Shown one piece after another: positions 23,220-32,000 of a stretch of DNA of 33,486 nucleotides. Within the stretch, counting starts at the first letter, position 1, and each line of letters starts with the position of its first letter. The translations under genes were made by a program, and so were the position numbers. The notes below the pieces were generated by a model. It did not search any database. It was not told the DNA's origin and saw only the letters and a list, made by a program, of their open reading frames with translations. Where the stretch lies: positions 1-33,486 of the forward strand of contig NZ_JALKIM010000037.1 in assembly GCF_023050945.1 (NCBI RefSeq), written 5' to 3'. This DNA is from Anaerobiospirillum sp. NML120448 (GTDB lineage Bacteria > Pseudomonadota > Gammaproteobacteria > Enterobacterales > Succinivibrionaceae).

Positions 23220-26200
23220 ATGTATACTGCGATGAAAAGTCCTGTTTGTGATGAGGAGCTAGATCCTACACAAAGAGGCATTGCTCCTTATTCATCAGAT
23301 CTGTTTTCTGATCTAACAGAGCAAGCAGCTCAAGATGAAAATGGTGAGCAAATAGGTGGTATTGACTATCCTTACACCGAACAACAGCTTTCCTATATTC
23401 CTCTACACATTCACTCTGACTATTCTATTATGGATGGCCTTGAAAGTGTTGAAGCTATTGTTAAACAAGCAGCAAAACTTAAGATCCCTGCTATAGCCCT
23501 GACAGATTGGACTAATCTTTGTGGCTATATTAAGTTTTACTCTAGCTGTAAAAACAATGGTATCAAACCTATTATGGGAGCTGATCTCATTGTCCAAGAA
23601 CAAGTAAAACCAGGAGAAAAAGAGCGTACCTTTAGAGTTACTGCCCTAGCCATGGACAGAATTGGCAAGCAAAACCTTTATGATCTCTTATCTTTAGCCT
23701 GGCTACGTTCTAAGGCAGGTGCTTTTAATGCCCATAATTTAATTGAAGAACTAGCTGCATATAACGAGGGCTTGATTCTACTCAATGGCTTTAGAGGCGA
23801 CCTTGCTTACTTTATTGCTGACCATGATGAAGAAAGATTACAAGAGCGCTTAAAGTTTTATCTTGATAATTACCAAGATCGTTTCTGCTTAGAAATTACC
23901 AGAACCAATAGAGAAGGAGAGGCCTCATTTGAAAGTGCAGCCTTAAATCTCTGTGTGCATTATGGCATTGCTCCTGTAGCCACTAATGACACCTGTTTCT
24001 TATTTGGTGAGCAAGATATTGGTAAAGACAATATTTCTGATTACCAAGTACATGATGTTCGTGTTTCTATTCAAAACCATTGCCATAGAGGCAATGCTGA
24101 AATGGCACGTCTTTACTCTAAAGAGCAGTATTTAAAATCACCTGATCAAATGCGTCAGCTCTTTTTCGATCTACCTGAGGCCATCGTTAATACTCGTATG
24201 ATTGCCGAGCGTTGTAATGTGGAGCTGGAGCTTGATGTGCCACGTTTACCACGCTATCCAACAGGCGATCTCTCCCCTGCTGAGTGCTTGAGACAAAAGT
24301 CTTATGAGGGCTTAAATGAGCGCTTAGCTTTCTTATTCCCTGATGAAAAAGAGCGAGAGGAAAAACGTCCTATTTATGAGGATCGCTTAGAGACCGAACT
24401 TAACGTTATTATCAATATGGACTTCCCTGGATACTTCCTTATTGTGATGGAATTTATTCAGTGGTCTAAAGATAATGGCGTACCTGTAGGCCCTGGTCGT
24501 GGCTCTGGTGGTGGTTCTTTAGTGGCTTATGCGCTTAAGATCACTGACTTTGATCCTATGGCCTTTGACTTACTGTTCGAGCGTTTCTTAAATCCAGAGC
24601 GTGTGTCCATGCCTGACTTTGACGTGGACTTTTGCCAAAGAAATCGTGAAAAAACTTTAACTCACGTAAAAGATACTTATGGCAAGAACGCAGTATCTCA
24701 GATTGCAGCTTTTGGTACTATGGCTCCTAAAGCGGCTATCAAAGATGTAGGCCGTGCTTTAGCTATGACTTATGGCTCAGTGGACTATGTAGCTAAAATG
24801 CTCCCTGAAGTGCCTGGTCTTTCTTTTAAAGCTGCTATGGGCTTTGATAAAAAAGGCAATCCTATTGAGTCTGTTGCTCCTGATTTTCTTAAGCTTTACA
24901 ACGATGCTGTTAACAATGATGACAAGGCACGTATTGAGCTTATCCACTACGCTATGCGTCTTGAAGGCGTAGTTAAGCAAATTGGTAAGCATGCTGCTGG
25001 TGTGGTAATTTCCCCTACTAGAACTACTGAGTTTTCTCCTTTAATGCTCGACTCTTTTGGTAATCCTATTACCCAATTTGATAAAAAAGACGTTGAACAT
25101 GCAGGATTAGTAAAATTCGACTTCTTAGGACTTACTACCCTTACTATTATCCAAGACGCTTTAGACATGATTAATGCCCGTAAAAAGCGCCTAGGTGAGC
25201 CTTTAGTTGATATTCACGCTATTCCATTCCATGATGATGAGTCCTTTGAGGTCTTACAACAAGGTGAAACTACAGCTGTGTTCCAGCTGGAGTCTGATGG
25301 TATGCGTAAGTTAATTTGCCAAATGCGACCTGACCGTTTTGACGATATGATTGCGCTAGTAGCCCTCTATCGTCCAGGCCCAATTAAGTCAGGCATGGTG
25401 GATCACTTCGTTAAAAGAAAGCATGGTGAAGAGGAAGTTAGCTACCCATCTCCTGACTTCCAAGATTTAGATTTAAAGCCAATTTTAGACTCTACTTATG
25501 GTGTTATTGTGTACCAAGAGCAGGTTATGCAAATTGCTCAGGTACTAGCAGGCTATTCTTTAGGTGGTGCAGACATTTTACGTCGTGCTATGGGTAAGAA
25601 AAATCCTGCTGAAATGGCTAGCCAAAGATCTGTTTTTGCTGAAGGTGCGCAAAAGAAAGGCAAAGATACCGACATTGCTATGAAGATCTTTGATCAGGTA
25701 GAGATGTTTGCTGAGTACGGCTTTAATAAGTCTCACTCAGCGGCCTATGCTTTAGTAGCTTGGTGGACTTTATATTTAAAAGTTCATTATCCAGCAGAAT
25801 TTTTAGCAGCCATGATGACAGCCGATCGCCTTAAAACAGAAAAACTAGTTTCCTATATTTCTGAATGCTATCGCCTCAATATTAAGGTTAATCCACCTGA
25901 TGTTAATATTGGTCGCTTTGATTTTACTGTCGATGATGATGGTGCCATTATTTATGGCTTAGGTGCGATTAAAGGCGTAGGCGAAGAATTAGTTAATCTT
26001 ATTGTTGAGATTAGACAAAAGAATGGCGGCTTTAAGGACTATTTTGACTTTGTGGCCCAGGTAGGCACAGCACGTCTTAATAAGAAGAGCATGGAGGCTT
26101 TAATTTATAGTGGAGCTTTAGATAGCTTTAAAGGCACTCGTGCTCAAAAATTCAATAGTATTGCTAAAGCCTTACAATTTGCAACCCAAAAGCAAGAGGA

Positions 26201-27149
26201 GTCAGAATCAGGTCAAGGCAGTCTCTTCTCCTTTATGGAACTACAAGAAGTTCAGTCTCCTGAATTTAACCCTTGTAGCCCATGGCCTGAAAAATACATT
26301 CTCAATCAAGAAAAGAGTGTTTTAGGCTTGTACTTGTCTGGACATCCTATCAATCCATACAAGCAAGAGTTAATGAACTATTGCACCTCATCCTTAAGTC
26401 AACTACATCCAGGTGCCTCCGACCGCCCTGTAGTTGAAACTATTTGTGGTGTAGTAATTCAATGTAATGCCCGTATGAGTAAGCAAGATGGTTCGAAGTT
26501 TTACATCATCACTATTGATGACAGTAGCTCACAGACCACTATTCCTTTATACGGTCAACATGCTGAGACGCTCACTAAGATTTTAAATGATCGTGCCGAG
26601 GCTCAAGAGCAAAGAGTTAAGAGCTCTACTTTAGATGTAGACCCAAGCTTGCTGTGCGAAGCACCGCTGATTTTAATTTTAAAAGTAGCTGTCTTTAATG
26701 GCCCTGATGGAGTACGTACTCGTGTACGTAAATTTGAAACTATTGAGCTGATTCGTCGCAAAAAGGCTCGCAATATTACCATCAGACTTGATCTAGAGAC
26801 TTATGAAAACCACTATAACTTTATTAATAAGCTTATTTTGCGTAATTGTAAGCCTGTAAGTGAGATTGTAGCTGCCATTCAAAGAGCTAATGTACCACCT
26901 AGAACTAATTTACCTGGTTTACCAGCTAATATTGCCGTAGCTAAGCCAATGCCAAAGCCTAACTCCAATCGTCGCAACTATAACGAGGAAGAGGAAGTCT
27001 TTGTCGATGAGGGCTGTAATTTAAGCATTATGATAGACAATGCTTATATTAACTTGTACCAGGATAACTATAGAGTTATCCCTACCGATGATCTTATTGA
27101 AGGCATGCGCGATTTAGCAGGCTTTGACGCAATCACCGTCTCCTACTAA
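23220..27149 (+). CDS. dnaE: DNA polymerase III alpha subunit, with an N-terminal extension
   Basis: The replicative polymerase subunit. PHP domain: PLHIHSDYSIMDGL (H63, H65, D67). Polymerase palm: GPGRGSGGGSLVAYALKITD, then PDFDVDFC with D468 and D470, and KFDFLGL with D634, matching the E. coli triad D401/D403/D555. The clamp-binding motif is Q999-G-S-L-F1003, followed by an OB fold (VVIQCNARMSKQDGSKFYIITID). It has 1,309 residues against 1,160 in E. coli, with about 59 extra at the N-terminus before the PHP domain and the rest in the C-terminal half. AGAGGA (23206-23211) stands 8 bases before ATG 23220. The usual lpxB-rnhB-dnaE-accA setting is absent. A perfect inverted repeat GGATAACT/AGTTATCC lies at 27062-27081, within the coding end. 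A GC-rich terminator follows. Confidence 0.97.
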   Translation: MYTAMKSPVCDEELDPTQRGIAPYSSDLFSDLTEQAAQDENGEQIGGIDYPYTEQQLSYIPLHIHSDYSIMDGLESVEAIVKQAAKLKIPAIALTDWTNLCGYIKFYSSCKNNGIKPIMGADLIVQEQVKPGEKERTFRVTALAMDRIGKQNLYDLLSLAWLRSKAGAFNAHNLIEELAAYNEGLILLNGFRGDLAYFIADHDEERLQERLKFYLDNYQDRFCLEITRTNREGEASFESAALNLCVHYGIAPVATNDTCFLFGEQDIGKDNISDYQVHDVRVSIQNHCHRGNAEMARLYSKEQYLKSPDQMRQLFFDLPEAIVNTRMIAERCNVELELDVPRLPRYPTGDLSPAECLRQKSYEGLNERLAFLFPDEKEREEKRPIYEDRLETELNVIINMDFPGYFLIVMEFIQWSKDNGVPVGPGRGSGGGSLVAYALKITDFDPMAFDLLFERFLNPERVSMPDFDVDFCQRNREKTLTHVKDTYGKNAVSQIAAFGTMAPKAAIKDVGRALAMTYGSVDYVAKMLPEVPGLSFKAAMGFDKKGNPIESVAPDFLKLYNDAVNNDDKARIELIHYAMRLEGVVKQIGKHAAGVVISPTRTTEFSPLMLDSFGNPITQFDKKDVEHAGLVKFDFLGLTTLTIIQDALDMINARKKRLGEPLVDIHAIPFHDDESFEVLQQGETTAVFQLESDGMRKLICQMRPDRFDDMIALVALYRPGPIKSGMVDHFVKRKHGEEEVSYPSPDFQDLDLKPILDSTYGVIVYQEQVMQIAQVLAGYSLGGADILRRAMGKKNPAEMASQRSVFAEGAQKKGKDTDIAMKIFDQVEMFAEYGFNKSHSAAYALVAWWTLYLKVHYPAEFLAAMMTADRLKTEKLVSYISECYRLNIKVNPPDVNIGRFDFTVDDDGAIIYGLGAIKGVGEELVNLIVEIRQKNGGFKDYFDFVAQVGTARLNKKSMEALIYSGALDSFKGTRAQKFNSIAKALQFATQKQEESESGQGSLFSFMELQEVQSPEFNPCSPWPEKYILNQEKSVLGLYLSGHPINPYKQELMNYCTSSLSQLHPGASDRPVVETICGVVIQCNARMSKQDGSKFYIITIDDSSSQTTIPLYGQHAETLTKILNDRAEAQEQRVKSSTLDVDPSLLCEAPLILILKVAVFNGPDGVRTRVRKFETIELIRRKKARNITIRLDLETYENHYNFINKLILRNCKPVSEIVAAIQRANVPPRTNLPGLPANIAVAKPMPKPNSNRRNYNEEEEVFVDEGCNLSIMIDNAYINLYQDNYRVIPTDDLIEGMRDLAGFDAITVSY

Positions 27150-27156
27150 ATTTAAT

Positions 27157-27189
27157 CCCCCGCCTCGCTTGAGCGTAGGCGGGGGCCTT
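27157..27189 (+). terminator. GC-rich dnaE terminator
   Basis: CCCCCGCC (27157-27164) pairs with GGCGGGGG (27178-27185), with an inner CGCT/AGCG and a 2-base loop. The tail CCTTATT is T-poor, so termination is likely but not classic. Confidence 0.75.
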
Positions 27190-27242
27190 ATTGCTAATTT
27201 ATGGTAAAGCAAAGGCCTCAAGCTTGCAGCTATCATCAGCTG

Positions 27243-27450
27243 CACAAGCCCCACTTAGGCTTACCAAGTTGATCAAGGCCCTGCAGCACTCCAGAGCTTA
27301 ACAAGCTCCACTTGGGATTACCAATTTGAACAAGGGCTTGGCTTACGGCTCTCACCTGCTGAACAAGACCCACTTAGGCTTATCTAGTTGAATAAGAGCC
27401 TACAGGGATTTACATTGTTCTTGAACAAGAGCAAGGGCTTGAGCTAAAGA
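27243..27450. repeat. Degenerate ~60-bp tandem repeat downstream of dnaE
   Basis: Three copies of an ACAAGNCCCACTTAGGCTTA-like sequence, with the AAG at 27246, 27303 and 27365 (steps 57 and 62), each followed by CCAAGTTGANNAAG-like bases. A fourth, partial copy GAACAAGAGCAAGG begins at 27423 (step 62). It fills most of the 343-base gap 27186-27528 and holds no ORF. Confidence 0.7.
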
Positions 27451-27486
27451 TAGGAAGGGAAGGATCTAACAGACTAAAAGGATGGA

Positions 27487-27520
27487 TCCCATGGGCTTGC
27501 CAAAGGCTTTGCCCATGGGA
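27487..27520 (-). terminator. Hairpin after the small membrane protein gene
   Basis: TCCCATGGGC (27487-27496) pairs perfectly with GCCCATGGGA (27511-27520), with an inner TGCC/GGC. For minus-strand transcripts it lies just past the stop, but the T tail is poor, so it may protect the 3' end rather than terminate. Confidence 0.5.
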
Positions 27521-27528
27521 GAGTATGA

Positions 27529-27942
27529 TTATTTTTTGTTATGCATACGAGCTTCTTGTTGCTGAGCTTTGAGCTTTTCTTCATTCTTACGGTACATTTC
27601 AAGTTCAGCATCAATCTTAGCTTTGGCAATAGCATGAGCTTTTTCAATTTTCATCGCTAACAGACCAGCTAAACACAAATAGCCAGACCCTAAGAAGCAG
27701 ACAATCATCCATACGCCACTAGAAAACGGAATAGGATAGATAGGTTGGATTAAAACAGCAAAAATCACGCATACTGAGCCATAAAGAGTCTCATTTTCTC
27801 TAAGCATGAAATAGCAGCCGCCCCAGAGCAGAACAAAAGAGCCAATTAACTTAGAGTAAAAGGCCCAACCTTCAGACCAAGGAGCTACAGCGATTAATAA
27901 AAAAGCTGCACCAACAAAAGAAACATATTTAAACAGGCTCAC
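27529..27942 (-). CDS. Small integral membrane protein of unknown function
   Basis: 137 residues. Four hydrophobic segments are visible: about 7-23 (VSFVGAAFLLIAVAP), 30-46 (LIGSFVLLWGGCYFML), 54-70 (LYGSVCVIFAVLIQPIY) and 77-97 (WMIVCFLGSGYLCLAGLLAMK). A charged helical tail (about 98-137, EKAHAIAKAKIDAELEMYRKNEEKLKAQQQ) is probably a cytoplasmic coiled coil. Start GTG 27942 is supported by a strong GGAGG 9 bases upstream. I do not recognise the family. It follows the phosphopantetheinyl transferase gene by 66 bases on the same strand and may share its transcript. No catalytic motif is seen. Confidence 0.85.
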   Translation of the reverse strand: MSLFKYVSFVGAAFLLIAVAPWSEGWAFYSKLIGSFVLLWGGCYFMLRENETLYGSVCVIFAVLIQPIYPIPFSSGVWMIVCFLGSGYLCLAGLLAMKIEKAHAIAKAKIDAELEMYRKNEEKLKAQQQEARMHNKK

Positions 27943-28008
27943 TAAACCAAACCTCCGCTTGTATTAAAGCAGTATGTGTATTAATAAAAAAATCTTATTA
28001 TGCTTAAG

Positions 28009-28950
28009 CTAATTAACGGTAAATACAGCTTTAGGGCTGCATTTAATTGGTGTAAAAGGACTATGTTGGCAAATTGCATTATTTACCGCAAAGCAGCCCC
28101 AGATTTCTAGATTATCAGCTACAGCTAACTGCAAACTCTGATATTTCTCATAATCACACTCAAGAAAAACAGATAACTGATAGCAATGAGCTTTCTCTAA
28201 TCTTTTAACGTCTGGATGTGAATAATCTAAAGTACCTAATTTCAAGTCATGAGGGCACGCACAGGTGCAATTTGTCTTATCTAAGCTAACTTTAAGACTA
28301 CTTTTAGGCATTTCAAAAGATTCTAAATGATATATTTTATCATTACTATTAAAATATTCACTCATATTTATCTCAAAAGTAGCAATTATTCCTAAAGGGT
28401 AATTAGCTGCCTTAATAGTCATATTAACAGGGTCTATCTCAAGGCTATCCATGCTAAAAATACTGTTACCTTGGCTCTTAACTAAGCACTCTCTTAAAGT
28501 CCATTGTCTAGTAAAAAACAAAGCTTGCTCATAAGAAGAGCTTTTAGCATTAAGACAATGCAACTCACTTTCGTTTAAGACCTTTTGTAATAAGCTTGGT
28601 CTTAACCTTTTTTCATTACAAAGCTCAATATCAACGCCTTGTTCATAAGGGCCTAAAGATAAAGCCATAACTTGGTTAGAATGACTTAAATTAAAGTAAA
28701 TGCCCTTACTATCAAGACTTGGTTTGCCTAAATTACTATAAGTAATATTAGGTAAAAGCTCATTTTGAGCTATCACACCCTCATTTAACAAAGCATACTT
28801 TATTAAGGCTCGCCCACAAGTATAAGATAAAGCTCTTGTACCTTTTAAAGCATCAATATGGCTATTGATAGCAAGTTCATTATTAAGTAAGTATTTGAGA
28901 TCTTGCAATATTAAAGGCATAAAGCCTAAATAAAGCTTAGTTTTAGTCAT
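28009..28950 (-). CDS. 4'-phosphopantetheinyl transferase (Sfp/AcpT type) with C-terminal extension
   Basis: Transfers 4'-phosphopantetheine from CoA to a Ser of a carrier protein. Family motifs: GRALIKYAL (46-54), YSNLGKPSL (71-79), FNLSHS (86-91), GVDIE (105-109) with the Mg-binding Asp107 and Glu109, and W150-TLRE-CLVK158, the W-x-x-K-E-A-x-x-K motif with Arg for the first Lys. Sfp-type enzymes have about 190-240 residues; this has 313. The last ~120 contain a Cys-rich patch (NCTCACPHDL, about 227-236) and further hydrophobic strands, and are not part of the known fold. The start ATG 28950 has no clear ribosome site. The partner carrier protein is not in the window. A terminator separates it from the large gene upstream. 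Confidence 0.88.
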   Translation of the reverse strand: MTKTKLYLGFMPLILQDLKYLLNNELAINSHIDALKGTRALSYTCGRALIKYALLNEGVIAQNELLPNITYSNLGKPSLDSKGIYFNLSHSNQVMALSLGPYEQGVDIELCNEKRLRPSLLQKVLNESELHCLNAKSSSYEQALFFTRQWTLRECLVKSQGNSIFSMDSLEIDPVNMTIKAANYPLGIIATFEINMSEYFNSNDKIYHLESFEMPKSSLKVSLDKTNCTCACPHDLKLGTLDYSHPDVKRLEKAHCYQLSVFLECDYEKYQSLQLAVADNLEIWGCFAVNNAICQHSPFTPIKCSPKAVFTVN

Positions 28951-28961
28951 GGAATTTTAAA

Positions 28962-28994
28962 AATTAAAAATAAAGGCTGCTAAAAATAGCAGCC
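28962..28994 (-). terminator. Terminator of the giant membrane-anchored protein gene
   Basis: On the minus strand GGCTGCT (28994-28988) pairs with AGCAGCC (28981-28975) around a 6-base loop, followed by TTTATTTTT (complement of 28974-28966). It lies 37 bases past the stop at 29031. Confidence 0.88.
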
Positions 28995-29030
28995 CTAAAA
29001 AAATATCAAATACATACAAGCCTATTTCGC

Positions 29031-32000
29031 TTAAGGCCTGTTGCGCTTTAATCCAAAAGAACGCTTTAAACTAGCACTCTTACGCACAGCAGCCCCATCT
29101 GCCTTGGCAGCATCACTACCCTGCGCACCCTGCGCCTGGGCCGCATGCTGTGCAGCGGGTGTAGACTGCTGAGCCTGAGCCGTCCCAGCATCAGCTGCTG
29201 GGCGTGATAACATCACTTTCTCATCAAGATCATCTAAAGACGACATTGATGCTAAAGCCTCATCTTTCTTTAAGGCCTCTTGCGAAAGCTCAACCTTTTC
29301 TCCATCCTCAGCCTTTTTATGATTGCGCTTCTTATTCTTTAGTGAAGCCTTAACCACCTGGCTCTGAGCACTAGCCTGCTCATGCTCATGCTCCTTGGCA
29401 AGAGCTTGCTCCTTACCAGTAGCCTGTTCCTTGGCCGTAACTTGAGCTTGAGCTGGAGCCTGAGCTGAAACCTTGGCTTGGACTGGAACCTGAGCTTGAG
29501 CTGGAGCTTGGGCAGTAGCCTTAGCTGTTACTACCTCTGTCTTAACCGCCTCAACAGGAGATCCTTTCTTGTTATCAAGAGCTCCACTATCAGTCTTACT
29601 CTTAGCTAGAGCTTGAGCCTGAGGCTTAGCACTAGCATTAGCACCTACCTTACCAGTAGCCTGAGTTTTAGCCTCTTTAGTAGCTGGTGCTTGAGCAGGT
29701 GCTTTGGCAGGCACTGCCACAGGAGCTGCTGTAGCTACAGTTGTTACAGAAGCTTTAGTAGCTGACTGTGCTTTTACTAAAGCAGGATCCTTTGCTGGCA
29801 CTGATGCGCTAGCGTTAGTTTTAGCGCTAGTAGCGACTTTAGGTGGTACCTGTACTTCAACCTTAGCTTTAGCAGGTGCAACAGCAGGAGCTTTAGACTG
29901 CGCAGTAGCAGGATTTGTTGCTTTTTGTGAAGCTGTAGCATTAGTTTTAGCTAAAACCTGTTGCTTATCCTGCACTGTAGCCTTATTAGGCTGAGCCTTA
30001 AGCTCTCCAGATGCGCTCTTAGCTGTAGCATTAGCAACTGCAACAGCATGAGCATTAGCTGGAGCCGAAGCTTGAGCTGGAGCGTTAACTTTAGCTGGCG
30101 CTGAGGCGGCTGGGGTAGCTTTGCTAGTTGCTAATACTGCTGCATCAGCCTTTGGCTTGCTGGCATTTTTAGCTTGAACCTTTAACTTCTCAATAAAGGA
30201 TAAGCCTCTATCACGAGCTACATTGACCTTATTATCTCGTTTAGCAATGTTATTTAAAGTGCTCTTACTTTCAATTGGAGCGGCAACATGCTGAATATTA
30301 AAGTGCTTAGGCTGATTATTAGCTGCACTATGATCTTTATTCTGGGCGGCCTTATAAGCTCTTGCCTCAGCTTGTGATTGTGCTTTTTGCGCAGCCAAAA
30401 TCTTAGCTTGAGCGGCCTCTTGAGCAGCCTTTTGCTCTGCTTCCTTTTCTGCCTTAAGGGCGGCCTCTTGAGCGGCCTTTTGCTCAGCTTCCTGCTTAGC
30501 CTTAAGAGCAGCTTCTTTGGCTATAGCTCTTTCTTGAGCTGCTTGCTTAGCTTTAGCCTTAAGAGCCTCTAAAGAAGCACCAATATTTACAGTACGCTTG
30601 ACCTTACGCTCACTAGGATTGAGGATAGACGCAGCTTTATTAAGTGGCTGAATCTCAATATCCTTATTGTCCTCACGCTTTTGCTCCTCTGACGGAGCTA
30701 AATCTAGGCGCTCAGCATCAATAAACTTATCATTATCTTGAGAACCTATTACCTCAGTTAAGTTCTTGCTCTCAAGTCCAGAAACGCTCTGCTTTGCTAG
30801 TTCCTTTCCATTATTGAGCTTTTGCTCTAATGACTTACTTTGATATGCCACCTCTACACTAGCAGCAGGAACTTTAGCTGTAGCTGTCGCTTTATCAGCT
30901 GCAGCGGCAGCAGCGCTATCAGCGCTGGCGCTGCGGGCGCTGGCGCTTTGCGGAGCTTTTTTGTGGGCAAAGAGGCTTGCTAAAGCATGGGCCTCGTCTT
31001 GAGCATCATCGGTATGATGAGAGTCAATGGCAAAGTCCTCAGCAACCTTTTTACTACTACCAACACTAGGCTGTAAGGCCTCTTGATCGTTATTGGATAA
31101 CAAATCAAGAGATTGCTCTTTATTAATATGAGAGCTGCTTTGTTTTGCATCTAACTCAGCTGAGATTTGCGCAGCCACCTGACGGGCAATGGCTAACACC
31201 TGATCTCTTTTGTTCTTTAAGTCCTCTGCCTTATCGCTATTAGATTCAGCTTGCTCTATTTGAGGTTCTATTTGTTCCTTAGCCTCATTAGCGTTAACCA
31301 TTTGCTCCAACTCTTCTTCATGGAAGTTGGCTTCATACTGAGATTGACCTAAATAGCTGGTACGATCGACAAAGCTTGAGACTGAAAGTTTTGGCTTTTC
31401 TTTAAAGACACCCTTAATAGAAAAGCTGTAGTTAGTAGAGTCACCCTGATATTGATCAAGAACATTCTCAGGACGTTCCTCCTCTTCTTCTTTGCTTTTA
31501 TCTTCATGCACAGGATCGCTATACAAATAGGAGATCTTAGTAGGCTCCATAATCTGTAAAGAAGGATCAGGAGAGCCTATATCTACCTTTTTGTTATCAC
31601 CCTCTAACAACTCACTATTAATGTGAGTGTCAGCTTGCTCATTAGGCTGTGCAGGGCTTTGGGCAGGGGCTGAGGCTGTAGCTGTTTCTAGCTCTGGCTC
31701 TAGCTCTTGTTCTTGCGAGTCTAAGTCGGCTAAGGCCTCGGCTACTGTTTTGTGGCTCTTACCCAAAGCAGCATAGGCAAGCTGTTCCTCGCTTAGCTGA
31801 GCAGGGCTTACATTGTCATCACCCATGCGATCAACATTGTGAGGCTGCATAGATAGTTGATCGTAAGAGTCTAATTCCTTTTCATTTTCCTCTTCAAGGC
31901 TCTGTCTTTTGGCAGCAGAATCTAAAATATCAGCAAAATTAAAAGGAGCAGACTCAGGTTGTGAGCTATTATCTTTTACCCCTAAACGCTCTTTGAGCTT

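Noticed and set aside
29704-29994. Plus-strand open frame of 96 residues inside the giant minus-strand gene
   Set aside because: It is the antisense of the Ala/Pro-rich low-complexity coding region, where stop codons are rare on both strands. No ribosome site or homology.
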